Assembly: GCA_902464115.1 (NCBI GenBank)
Contig: CABQIF010000017.1
Location: 1-25,464 of the forward strand
Direction of reading: 5' to 3'
Origin: an uncultured Ruminococcus sp.
GTDB taxonomy: Bacteria > Bacillota > Clostridia > Oscillospirales > Ruminococcaceae
DNA: 25,464 bases
Shown: piece by piece, positions 1 through 6,370 of the stretch
Position numbering within the stretch: position 1 is the first letter of the stretch
How the letters are laid out: the number at the start of each line of letters is the position of its first letter
Notes under the pieces: generated by a model
Seen by the model: the letters and a program-made list of their open reading frames with translations, nothing else
What the model was told of the DNA's origin: nothing
Databases searched by the model: none
Program-made: the position numbers and the translations under genes

Positions 1-193
1 CAAATTCCTGCACGGGTGGTACATACGATTCTTCTGGCTGCGTATATTCTTGCACAGGTGGTGTATACGGTTCTTCCGGCTGAGCAAATTCCTGCACGGG
101 TGGTACATACGATTCTTCTGGCTGCGTATATTCTTGCACTGGCGGCATATACGCTTCTTCTGGCTGCGTATATTCTTGCACGGGTGGTGTATA
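1..193 (-). repeat. Tandem array of 42-bp units (14-aa Y-x-PPVQE-[YF]-[TA]-QPEE-x)
   Basis: Units begin at minus-strand positions 193, 151, 109, 67 and 25. Four are complete and the last is cut by the window edge. They read YTPPVQEYTQPEEA, YMPPVQEYTQPEES, YVPPVQEFAQPEEP and YTPPVQEYTQPEES. The PPVQ core matches that of the 13-residue array, so the two arrays probably share an origin but diverged in length and charge: this one is acidic, the other alternates Lys and Glu. The array may continue past the left edge. Confidence 0.92.
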
Positions 194-1975
194 CGATTCT
201 TCCGGCTGGGCAAATTGCTGCTTGGACGGTTTTTCTTTTTTCTTCCGTGCCTTTTTCTGCTTTTTCGGCTTTTGTACCGGAGTTGGTTCAACTGGTTCTG
301 GTTCTGTGATAATTGGTGGTTCTTCCGCCTGTACAGGTTCTTGCACAGGTGGCATATAGGACGTTTCCGGTTGCACCGGCTCTTCCTGCACGGGTGGCAT
401 ATATGATTCTTCCGGCTGTGCGGATTCCGGTAAAGATGGCGTTTCTTTTTTCCACCATTGCCACCATTTTTTCTTTTTCGGCTTCTGTTCCGGAGTCGAT
501 TCAAGCGGTTCTGATATTGTCGAAACCGTTACTTCTTCCTGTACAGGTTCTTGTACAGGCGGTGTGTACGGCTTTGGCTCTTCCACCTTTTGTACAGGCG
601 GTGCATACGGCTTTGGCTCTTCCACTTTCTGCACAGGCGGTGTATACGGCTTCGGCTCTTCCGCCTTTTGTACAGGTGGTGTATAGGGCTTCGGCTCTTC
701 CACTTTCTGTACCGGCGATGTATATGGCTTTGGCTCTTCTACCTTTTGTACAGGCGATGTGTAAGGCTTTGGCTGTTCCACCTTTTGTACAGGTGGTGTG
801 TAAGGCTTCGGCTGTTCCACCTTTTGTACAGGTGGTGTATACGGCTTTGGCTCTTCCACCTTTTGTACAGGCGATGTGTAAGGCTTCGGCTCTTCCACTT
901 TCTGTACAGGTGGTGTATACGGCTTTGGCTCTTCCACCTTTTGTACAGGTGGTGTATACGGCTTTGGCTCTTCTACTTTCTGCACAGGCGGTGTGTAGAA
1001 CTTTGATTGCGGTTCTACTGGCTGCCGATACGCATCCGCAGGCTCTGGATAACGCGGCGGTACTGCATGATTGACCTGCGGAACTCGTTTCTTCCCAGAA
1101 AACCATCTTTTCGCAACAGGCTGCTTTTTCTCCTGCTGTTGCTTTTGCTGCTTTTCCTGTTGTTTTGCAGGACTGGTCAGCAGCGTTTCAAACGCATGCG
1201 AAATTGGCTGTTTTTTCTGTGGCTGCTGTTGTTCCGCCTTTAAGGCAGCAACTGCCGCAGCTGCTTCCGCTTCTGCCTTTGCAACTGCCTCCTGAGCCTC
1301 TCGCAAGGTTTCCTGCAAGGTCTGTGTTGGCGTAATTGCCGGAAATGTTTCCGTCTTTGCCTTTCGCCACTCTGGTTCTGGTTCTGTCAGCGATTCTCGC
1401 TGATAAGATTGCTCGGTACGTTTCTTGGGCTTCCGACTTTTCTGTGCCTGCTTCTTCTCTTTGGCACGGGTGGAATCCTGCATTTCCTGAATCGCTGGCT
1501 GATATGCCGGCTGCTCCGGCTTCTGTTTAGATTCTGGCGATTCCAATAAAACTGCACCATCATAATCTGAAATATGATCGCTCTTCGGATTCGGTGTGGT
1601 CTGCGGACGAATCGCAGGAGAACGAACAAACGACACCTTTGGACGCATGAGTTCCAGCGTCTGGAATGCAGCCGTTCGGCTCTCTTCTACATCGGTTCGC
1701 CGCTGATAGCGATTCTGTTTGATTTGATTGATATTTGCCGCCATTTCAGAACGGTAAGGAGAATACGGGGTACGCTGTCTGGTACGGCTGGATGCATAAG
1801 AATACGCCTCCGCAGATGCTTCGGTACTCGGTGGTACATTTCTTCTGCCGGCGGCATGATTCAACATTTTTTGTGTTTCCAACTTTCCGGACGGAGATTC
1901 TTTTTTCCCTTTCGTTGCTTCGTCGGACTGATATTCTTTTAAAATTTCCTCAACGGAAAATTTTTGATTTGCCAT
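1..1975 (-). CDS. Repetitive Pro/Glu/Lys/Gln-rich protein, C-terminus cut by window edge
   Basis: I do not recognise this gene. Reading from an ATG at 1975, the frame stays open for 658 codons to the window edge, so the C-terminus is missing. An AAAGGAG ribosome binding site lies at about 1992-1998. The start MANQKFSVEEILKEYQ has no signal peptide. Residues 1-200 are polar and disordered-looking, residues 230-265 form an Ala/Glu/Lys-rich probable helix, and residues 265-310 are Gln/Lys-rich. Eleven 13-residue repeats (consensus YTPPVQKVEEPKP) follow, then two related Lys-rich modules, one containing WWQWW, and then 14-residue repeats (YTPPVQEYTQPEES type). No transmembrane segment is visible. 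The gene lies 56 nt downstream of rlmB and is probably co-transcribed with it. Composition suggests an extended scaffold or linker protein. From memory, some Oscillospirales proteins have a short acidic EIL-containing N-terminus, then low complexity, then a membrane C-terminus. That comparison is weak and the function is unknown. Confidence 0.85.
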   Translation of the reverse strand, partial: MANQKFSVEEILKEYQSDEATKGKKESPSGKLETQKMLNHAAGRRNVPPSTEASAEAYSYASSRTRQRTPYSPYRSEMAANINQIKQNRYQRRTDVEESRTAAFQTLELMRPKVSFVRSPAIRPQTTPNPKSDHISDYDGAVLLESPESKQKPEQPAYQPAIQEMQDSTRAKEKKQAQKSRKPKKRTEQSYQRESLTEPEPEWRKAKTETFPAITPTQTLQETLREAQEAVAKAEAEAAAAVAALKAEQQQPQKKQPISHAFETLLTSPAKQQEKQQKQQQEKKQPVAKRWFSGKKRVPQVNHAVPPRYPEPADAYRQPVEPQSKFYTPPVQKVEEPKPYTPPVQKVEEPKPYTPPVQKVEEPKPYTSPVQKVEEPKPYTPPVQKVEQPKPYTPPVQKVEQPKPYTSPVQKVEEPKPYTSPVQKVEEPKPYTPPVQKAEEPKPYTPPVQKVEEPKPYAPPVQKVEEPKPYTPPVQEPVQEEVTVSTISEPLESTPEQKPKKKKWWQWWKKETPSLPESAQPEESYMPPVQEEPVQPETSYMPPVQEPVQAEEPPIITEPEPVEPTPVQKPKKQKKARKKKEKPSKQQFAQPEESYTPPVQEYTQPEEAYMPPVQEYTQPEESYVPPVQEFAQPEEPYTPPVQEYTQPEESYVPPVQEF
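194..514 (-). repeat. Duplicated Lys-rich module between the two repeat arrays
   Basis: Two related blocks sit here on the minus strand. Block A (514-404) encodes SEPLESTPEQKPKKKK, then WWQWWKKE, and ends in AQPEES. Block B (307-194) encodes TEPEPVEPTPVQKPKKQKK, then a further Arg/Lys run, and also ends in AQPEES. Both have the order acidic-proline, KPKK cluster, variable segment, QPEES. Two imperfect PPVQE units (from 403 and 358) lie between them. The tryptophan cluster occurs only in block A. The role is unknown. Confidence 0.75.
569..997 (-). repeat. Tandem array of eleven 39-bp units (13-aa YTPPVQKVEEPKP)
   Basis: On the minus strand the array holds eleven complete in-frame 39-nt units starting at 997, followed by a degenerate twelfth that begins at 568 and reads YTPPVQE. 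The protein unit is Y-T/A-P/S-P-V-Q-K-V/A-E-E/Q-P-K-P. Changes are few: Pro to Ser at position 3 in units 4, 7 and 8, Glu to Gln at position 10 in units 5 and 6, Val to Ala in unit 9, Thr to Ala in unit 11. Most DNA differences are synonymous third-base changes, so the protein unit appears selected and the copies are not all recent. Such arrays commonly change copy number by slippage or recombination. Confidence 0.95.
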
Positions 1976-2031
1976 ATTTTGCTGTTACACTCCTTTAAAG
2001 CAGGGGATTGCAGAACGGCAGATTCTGCAAC

Positions 2032-2817
2032 TTATGGTTTTCCGGATGGATTCCGCCGCTGCCGCACTGCCTCATACATAAAAATGCTGGCTGCAACGGA
2101 TGCATTCAGGGAATTGACTTTTCCGTACATCGGCAGGCTGAGCAGCTGGTCGCAGTGTTCCCGCACCAGTCGACCCATGCCATTTCCCTCTGAGCCGATG
2201 ACAAACGCTGTGCCATCCCGAAAATCTGTCTGCGTATAATCCGTTCCGGCAGCATCTGTTCCGTAGATCCAAATACCATTTTGCTTGAGTTCTTCCATGG
2301 CTGCCACCAAATTGGGGACTCTCGCCACTTTCACCCAGCTGACTGCACCGGCAGAGGTCTTTGCAACGGTTGCATTCAACGATGCACTTCGCCGTTTTGG
2401 AAGGATGATACCATGAAAGCCTGCCGCCTCTGCGGTTCGCAAAATTGCACCCAAATTGTGCGGATCCTGAATTTCATCGCAAATCAGCAGCAGCGGTTTT
2501 TCGCCTTTTTCCGCAGCATATTCCAAGATTTCTGCAATGCTGGCATAGGTTGCACAAGCACCATCTGCCACAACACCCTGATGGGTCTGGCGGGTCATCT
2601 GGGATAACCGAGCATCTGAAACAATTTTCACTGGAATGCCCTGATCGGCTGCCAGCTGTGCAATCTGTCCTAAAATGCCCTGTTTTCCGCTCATATAAAT
2701 CGTATCTAACGGCGTACCGCTCTTCAAAGCCTCCATGACCGGATTTCTTCCGGCAATGCGGTTTTCTTCTTCCTGTGGGGCAGCGGTACGGTTTCTTGGT
2801 TGTCTTTCCGGCTTCAT
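2032..2817 (-). CDS. rlmB: 23S rRNA (guanosine-2'-O-)-methyltransferase, TrmH/RlmB family
   Basis: This is a SPOUT-superfamily 2'-O-ribose methyltransferase that uses S-adenosylmethionine. Family members of this type methylate G2251 of 23S rRNA. The 261-residue length is typical. Residues 1-20 form a charged tail. Residues 21-95 hold the substrate-binding domain, beginning IAGRNPVMEAL. The catalytic domain carries motif 1 at about 117-133 (QDPHNLGAILRTAEAAG, with Asn121 and Arg127), motif 2 around 208-214 (GSEGNGM) and motif 3 around 230-246 (MYGKVNSLNASVA, the knotted SAM site). A TGAGGA ribosome binding site precedes ATG 2817. It appears to be the first full gene of a unit that continues into the repetitive protein. 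Paralogues such as TrmH-type tRNA methyltransferases cannot be excluded, but the N-terminal domain favours RlmB. Confidence 0.93.
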   Translation of the reverse strand: MKPERQPRNRTAAPQEEENRIAGRNPVMEALKSGTPLDTIYMSGKQGILGQIAQLAADQGIPVKIVSDARLSQMTRQTHQGVVADGACATYASIAEILEYAAEKGEKPLLLICDEIQDPHNLGAILRTAEAAGFHGIILPKRRSASLNATVAKTSAGAVSWVKVARVPNLVAAMEELKQNGIWIYGTDAAGTDYTQTDFRDGTAFVIGSEGNGMGRLVREHCDQLLSLPMYGKVNSLNASVAASIFMYEAVRQRRNPSGKP

Positions 2818-2827
2818 CTAAATTTCC

Positions 2828-2920
2828 TCAGTCCTCTTCTGGTGTAAATGCCAGCCGGACATCCTCTTTTTTCCGGCTGGTAAATTTCAAAAATGAATAA
2901 AAGTCATGGCAGAATACCAT
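2828..2920 (-). CDS. Possible 30-residue leaderless leader peptide upstream of rlmB
   Basis: A short ORF runs from ATG 2920 to TGA 2830-2828 and encodes MVFCHDFYSFLKFTSRKKED plus ten more residues ending TPEED. Its ATG begins eight bases after the perfect TATAAT box at 2928-2933, where transcription would be expected to start, so it could be translated without a leader. It has no ribosome binding site, and its stop lies 10 nt before the rlmB start. It overlaps two hairpins. I do not recognise the peptide, and this may be chance. Confidence 0.2.
   Translation of the reverse strand: MVFCHDFYSFLKFTSRKKEDVRLAFTPEED
2851..2880 (-). other. Leader hairpin upstream of rlmB
   Basis: There is a perfect 8-bp inverted repeat, CCAGCCGG and CCGGCTGG, with a 14-nt loop that on the minus strand contains AAGAGGAT. 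It lies inside the predicted rlmB transcript, about 33 nt before the start codon. There is no U-run directly after it, so it is not an ordinary terminator. Confidence 0.45.
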
Positions 2921-2930
2921 GACTTTTATT
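2896..2930 (-). terminator. 14-bp inverted repeat: terminator of the upstream gene or 5' hairpin of the rlmB mRNA
   Basis: AATAAAAGTCATGG pairs perfectly with CCATGACTTTTATT around a 7-nt loop. Read on the minus strand it follows the 84-residue gene and ends in TTTTATTCATTTTT, so it could terminate that transcript. It also overlaps the -10 box and start site of the rlmB promoter, so it would form the very 5' end of the rlmB message. Both roles are possible. Confidence 0.55.
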
Positions 2931-2956
2931 ATAGCATGTTTCCAAAAAAAGTACAA
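2928..2956 (-). promoter_or_regulatory. Predicted sigma-A promoter for rlmB
   Basis: On the minus strand the -35 element is TTGTAC (2956-2951), the spacer is 17 nt, and the -10 is a perfect TATAAT (2933-2928) preceded by TGC, an extended -10. The -35 match is weak, which the extended -10 may offset. The predicted start site is near 2920-2922. Confidence 0.65.
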
Positions 2957-3027
2957 GGTCTTTTTTCTGGTTTTCATAAAGTTTTTGCGGAAATGGAAAA
3001 TTTTCTGCAACCGTTGATTCTGAAATT

Positions 3028-3282
3028 TTACAGGACTGCAAAACAAACCGCACACGCTGCCGCTGCTGAGAGCACCGCACTGCAAAACAGTGGCAATGTC
3101 CGCTTCCAGAACGGCGGCAACGGGTTCGGTTCTAATTCCTGCAAATACTCTCTGGCGGCTGCCTGTGCAAGCTCCGGCGGCAGCTGTGTGATGCCCGGAC
3201 GGAGATAAAAAATTGCCTTTTCAAAATACGCACTGTCCGGCTGATGCACTTCAATCACTTTTTTATGAACCCCTTTTACCAT
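3028..3282 (-). CDS. Small tail-anchored membrane protein, conserved-hypothetical type
   Basis: This 84-residue protein starts at ATG 3282 behind an AGGAGG site with seven bases of spacing, which is strong evidence that it is expressed. Residues 1-60 are soluble (MVKGVHKKVIEVHQPDSAYF, then EKAIFYLRPG and an Ala/Glu-rich helix). Residues 61-84 contain a basic WKR followed by a hydrophobic Ala/Cys-rich segment that reaches the C-terminus, so it is probably tail-anchored with the N-terminus in the cytoplasm. I recall similar small proteins in Ruminococcaceae that share the KVIE, YFEKAIF and LRP patterns, with no known function. It lies between tRNA-Arg and rlmB. No clear promoter of its own was found in 3283-3351. 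Confidence 0.8.
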   Translation of the reverse strand: MVKGVHKKVIEVHQPDSAYFEKAIFYLRPGITQLPPELAQAAAREYLQELEPNPLPPFWKRTLPLFCSAVLSAAAACAVCFAVL

Positions 3283-3351
3283 GTTGCAATTCCTCCTGTA
3301 TGATTGGATTTACCATCAGTATGAACCACATTCCGACAGTTTAAACCATCG

Positions 3352-3392
3352 AAAAAAAGAAATCCCGTACAGAATGGAATCTGCACGGGAAA
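3352..3392 (-). terminator. Rho-independent terminator of tRNA-Arg
   Basis: On the minus strand CCCGTGCAGA pairs with TCTGTACGGG (10 bp with one G-U) around a short loop and is followed by TTTCTTTTTTT. It starts about 10 nt after the tRNA CCA end. Confidence 0.85.
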
Positions 3393-3401
3393 ATCTGAAT
3401 C

Positions 3402-3476
3402 TGGCACCCCCTACCGGAATCGAACCGATGACCAATTCTTAGGAGGAATTTGTTATATCCACTTAACTAAGGGGGC
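3402..3476 (-). tRNA. tRNA-Arg, anticodon CCT, CCA end encoded
   Basis: The 75-nt cloverleaf folds completely. The acceptor stem is GCCCCCT with AGGGGGT (a G-U closing pair), the D stem GTTA with TAAC, and the anticodon stem AATTC with GAATT around CTCCTAA (anticodon CCT). The variable loop is short, and the T stem is ATCGG with CCGGT around TTCGATT. The discriminator is G and CCA is genomically encoded at 3404-3402. It reads AGG codons. It is a single-gene transcript with its own promoter and terminator. Confidence 0.95.
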
Positions 3477-3485
3477 AACGATGTT

Positions 3486-3514
3486 ATTATAGCATATCTG
3501 CAAAAAAATTGCAA
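3486..3514 (-). promoter_or_regulatory. Promoter of tRNA-Arg
   Basis: On the minus strand TTGCAA (3514-3509), a 17-nt spacer and a perfect TATAAT (3491-3486) with an upstream TGC. It sits about 10 nt before the tRNA 5' end, as expected for a tRNA promoter. Confidence 0.8.
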
Positions 3515-3560
3515 CCATCATTTTTACCCCGTAATTTTCCGGAGAATTTGCGTTCTACTC

Positions 3561-3589
3561 TTGCATCTTTCCGCTTTTTTCGGTATAAT
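3561..3589 (+). promoter_or_regulatory. Promoter of nadE-pyrE
   Basis: TTGCAT (3561-3566), a 17-nt spacer and a perfect TATAAT (3584-3589). The predicted start near 3596 leaves a leader of about 30 nt before nadE. It is divergent from the tRNA promoter, with the -35 boxes 46 nt apart. Confidence 0.8.
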
Positions 3590-3626
3590 AGAGAAAAGAA
3601 CGCTCAGGAGAAAGAGGAGAAGTACC

Positions 3627-5543
3627 ATGAAAAACGGGTTTTTCCCGATTGCCTGTGCAACGCCCCCCCTACGGGTGGCAGATTGCACCTATAACGCCGA
3701 GCAAATCATTTCCCTGACCAGAGAAGCTGCAAAAAACGGCAGTAAACTGGTCGTCTTTCCGGAACTTTGCATAACCGGATACACTTGCGGTGATTTGTTC
3801 CTTCAGCAAATTCTATTAGACGGTGCGTTGCAAGCACTGCGTACCATTTTGAAAGAAACCAGTGACCTTTCCTGTATTTGTATAGTTGGTCTGCCCATCC
3901 GGCACGCCGGAGCACTCTATAACTGTGCAGCGGTCTGCTATCAGGGTTCTGTATTGGGCATCGTTCCAAAGCAGCATCTGCCCAACTACGGAGAATTTTA
4001 CGAACAGCGTCACTTTACCCCTGGTATACCAGCAGACGGCAAGACGTTCTGGCAAGCAGATGGCATTGCTCCCTGCCCGTTCGGAGCACAACAGCTGTTC
4101 CAGTGTGCAGAAGCACCAGATTTCACCTTTGGCGTGGAACTCTGCGAAGATGTCTGGGTTGCAGATACGCCTTCCGTTGCAATGGCTCGGATGGGTGCAA
4201 CGCTAATTGTCAATCTCTCATGCAGCGATGAAATCATTGGAAAAGCTGCTTACCGCCGTACCATTTTGCAGGCAAAATCCGGCAGCCTGTTCTGTGCCTA
4301 TGCGTATACAGATGCTGGCATGGGCGAGTCCACACAGGATATGGTCTTTGCCGGACACAACTTGATTTTAGAAAACAGTACAATTCTGGCAGAATCCAAG
4401 CTGTTTTCAGATGGTCTGCTCTATGCAGAGCCGGACTTGCAGCGAATGGCAGCAGAACGGCAGCGTTCCAACTCGTTCCAGCCGTTGCCGCTGACAACGG
4501 TCTGCACAAGATTTTCCATGCCGCTGACAGAAACTGCCCTGCATCGCTTTTTCTCTCCGACACCGTTTGTGCCTGCCGGAGCAGCAGAACTTTCGGAACG
4601 CTGCGAAACCATTTTGACGTTGCAGGCAACTGGTCTGGCAACCCGTCTACGGCACATCGGCTGCAAAACGGCAGTGGTTGGCTTATCTGGCGGACTGGAT
4701 TCCACATTGGCACTCATTGTCATGGTGCATGCTTTCGACCTGTTGGGGCTGCCAAGAAGCGGAATGTTAGCAGTTACAATGCCCTGCTTTGGTACGACAG
4801 ACCGTACTTATCAGAACGCTTGCCGTCTGGCAGAAGCCTATGGGGCAACTCTGCGAGAAATTCCGATTCAAAAGAGTGTTCGACAGCATTTTGCTGACAT
4901 TGGTCAAGACGAATCCGTTCACGATGTCACCTATGAAAACAGTCAGGCAAGAGAACGGACACAAGTCCTGATGGATCTCGCAAACCAGTGCGGCGGGATT
5001 GTTGTTGGCACGGGTGACCTCTCAGAATTGGCTCTGGGCTGGGCAACCTACAATGGCGACCATATGAGTATGTATGCTGTCAACGCCTCCATTCCAAAGA
5101 CATTGGTACGCTATCTGGTACAGTATGAAGCCAGCAAAACACCGGAAGCACTCCGTGCCGTCCTGCTGGATGTTTTAGATACGCCCGTCAGTCCGGAACT
5201 GCTGCCGCCAGAACCAGACGGTACGATTGCACAGAAAACAGAAGATTTGGTTGGCCCTTATGAGTTGCATGACTTCTTCCTGTATTATGTGCTGCGATTT
5301 GGATTTACGCCATCTAAAATTTATCATCTGGCACAAAAAGCACTGGGTGGAAAATATGAAACAGCGGTCATCTTGAAGTGGCTTCGCAGTTTTTATCGGC
5401 GGTTTTTCTCTCAGCAGTTCAAGCGTTCCTGCCTGCCAGATGCTCCGAAAGTCGGCAGCGTTACCCTCTCCCCAAGAGGCGACTGGCGAATGCCAAGCGA
5501 TGCCTGCCGGACACTGTGGCTGGCAGATCTGGAACAGCTGTAA
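3627..5543 (+). CDS. nadE: Glutamine-dependent NAD+ synthetase
   Basis: This enzyme makes NAD+ from nicotinic acid adenine dinucleotide, ATP and glutamine, the last step of NAD synthesis. The 638 residues hold two domains. The N-terminal nitrilase-type glutaminase (about 1-290) shows the Glu-Lys-Cys triad: Glu46 in FPELCITGY, Lys115 in VPKQHLPNY, Cys173 in ELCEDVW. The C-terminal ATP-pyrophosphatase domain (about 325-638) has the P-loop SGGLDS at 354-359 and the GTGDLSELALGW motif. The start is ATG 3627, with an AGGAGA site just upstream. A longer in-frame TTG start at 3561 is rejected because it lies on the promoter -35 box. pyrE follows 65 nt downstream on the same strand. Confidence 0.96.
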   Translation: MKNGFFPIACATPPLRVADCTYNAEQIISLTREAAKNGSKLVVFPELCITGYTCGDLFLQQILLDGALQALRTILKETSDLSCICIVGLPIRHAGALYNCAAVCYQGSVLGIVPKQHLPNYGEFYEQRHFTPGIPADGKTFWQADGIAPCPFGAQQLFQCAEAPDFTFGVELCEDVWVADTPSVAMARMGATLIVNLSCSDEIIGKAAYRRTILQAKSGSLFCAYAYTDAGMGESTQDMVFAGHNLILENSTILAESKLFSDGLLYAEPDLQRMAAERQRSNSFQPLPLTTVCTRFSMPLTETALHRFFSPTPFVPAGAAELSERCETILTLQATGLATRLRHIGCKTAVVGLSGGLDSTLALIVMVHAFDLLGLPRSGMLAVTMPCFGTTDRTYQNACRLAEAYGATLREIPIQKSVRQHFADIGQDESVHDVTYENSQARERTQVLMDLANQCGGIVVGTGDLSELALGWATYNGDHMSMYAVNASIPKTLVRYLVQYEASKTPEALRAVLLDVLDTPVSPELLPPEPDGTIAQKTEDLVGPYELHDFFLYYVLRFGFTPSKIYHLAQKALGGKYETAVILKWLRSFYRRFFSQQFKRSCLPDAPKVGSVTLSPRGDWRMPSDACRTLWLADLEQL

Positions 5544-5556
5544 TTTTTGTTTCTTC

Positions 5557-5584
5557 GTTGCAATCGCAACTTTGATTTTATTTT
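5557..5584 (+). terminator. Weak hairpin with T-rich tail between nadE and pyrE
   Basis: GTTGC-AATC-GCAAC forms a 5-bp stem followed by TTTGATTTTATTTT. The stem is short and the T-run interrupted, so it would terminate only partly at most. It may set pyrE expression below nadE. Confidence 0.3.
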
Positions 5585-5608
5585 CACATCAGAAAGGAAG
5601 TATCCCAA

Positions 5609-6268
5609 ATGACTTACAAAGAAGAATTTATCCGGTTTATGGTGGACTGTGGCGTTTTGACGTTCGGTTCGTTTACCCTCAAGAGCGGCAGACAAGCCCC
5701 ATATTTCATCAATACCGGCAACTATAAAACCGGCAAGCAGCTGGCTCAGCTCGGCAAATACTATGCTGCCTGCATGAAAGAACACGGACTGAACCCAGAC
5801 ACCCTGTTTGGTCCTGCTTACAAGGGCATTCCGCTTGCAACGAGTGCAGCTGTTGCTCTGGCAACCGAATACGATCAGGAAGTCGGCTACTGCTTCGACC
5901 GGAAAGAAGTCAAAGACCACGGCGAAGGCGGCATGTTTGTCGGCAAGAAGCTGGCTGATGGTGACAAGGTTGTCATCATCGAAGACGTTATGACCTCCGG
6001 CAAGGCAATGGCAGAAGTTTACCCGAAGCTGACGGGTGCAGCAAAGGTGGACATCATCGGCATGGTCATCACGGTAGACCGGATGGAAAAGGCATTGCAG
6101 GGCAATCAGTCTGCCGTTCAAACTGTCTATGAAACCTATGGCGTTCCGGTTTATGCGATCGTCAACATGGAAGACATCATTGCAGCCATTCAGAACGATG
6201 TCATTCCGGGGAAGGAATATCTGGATGCTATGCTGGCATATCGGGAACAGTATGGCGTAACAGCATAA
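5609..6268 (+). CDS. pyrE: Orotate phosphoribosyltransferase
   Basis: This enzyme joins orotate to PRPP to give orotidine 5'-phosphate, the fifth step of pyrimidine synthesis, in the cytoplasm as a dimer. The 219-residue length is normal. The substrate loop region holds FTLKSGRQAPYFINTG (22-37). FGPAYKGIPLA (67-77) and FDRKEVKDHGEGG (96-108, the flexible catalytic loop) are characteristic. The PRPP motif VVIIEDVMTSGKA is at 121-133. An AAAGGAAG site precedes ATG 5609. No other pyrimidine gene lies in the window, so pyrE is paired here with nadE. No PyrR-type attenuator structure is seen in the 65-nt gap. Confidence 0.96.
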   Translation: MTYKEEFIRFMVDCGVLTFGSFTLKSGRQAPYFINTGNYKTGKQLAQLGKYYAACMKEHGLNPDTLFGPAYKGIPLATSAAVALATEYDQEVGYCFDRKEVKDHGEGGMFVGKKLADGDKVVIIEDVMTSGKAMAEVYPKLTGAAKVDIIGMVITVDRMEKALQGNQSAVQTVYETYGVPVYAIVNMEDIIAAIQNDVIPGKEYLDAMLAYREQYGVTA

Positions 6269-6293
6269 CATTCTCCCCATCTCGAACCAACAG

Positions 6294-6330
6294 AATGCCC
6301 CTTTTCTGCACGGACAAAGGGGCATTTTTC
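6294..6330 (+). terminator. Strong terminator after pyrE
   Basis: AATGCCCCTTT pairs with AAAGGGGCATT around an 11-nt loop and runs into TTTTTC. This 11-bp GC-rich stem is a typical rho-independent terminator, about 25 nt after the pyrE stop. Confidence 0.9.
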
Positions 6331-6370
6331 TATCATCCCTTTGAAATTTGAAAAAGGAGGCATTCATTCT

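Noticed and set aside
569..997. CRISPR-like periodic repeats
   Set aside because: Units are directly adjacent with no unique spacers, are in frame, and vary mostly at third codon positions, so this is a protein repeat.
313..1074. Plus-strand 253-codon ORF made of repeated VQAVYTALALPPF-like units, with further hydrophobic plus-strand ORFs at 16-406 and 551-1006
   Set aside because: They are antisense shadows of the repeat arrays. The 39- and 42-nt periods keep all frames open, there is no ribosome binding site, and the minus-strand frame has a proper start and longer continuity.
501..1106. Minus-strand 201-codon ORF (KGGRAKAVYTTCT repeats)
   Set aside because: It is an alternative frame through the same 39-nt array. 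It starts inside the real gene without a ribosome binding site and stops when the array ends.
2828..3085. Minus-strand 85-codon ORF upstream of rlmB
   Set aside because: Its first part overlaps the better supported 84-residue gene in another frame and its start has no ribosome binding site. Only the last 30 codons are kept, as a low-confidence leader ORF.
3561..3626. Longer NadE N-terminus from a TTG at 3561
   Set aside because: This TTG is part of the promoter -35 box, so it lies upstream of the predicted transcript. ATG 3627 has the ribosome binding site and the usual NadE beginning.
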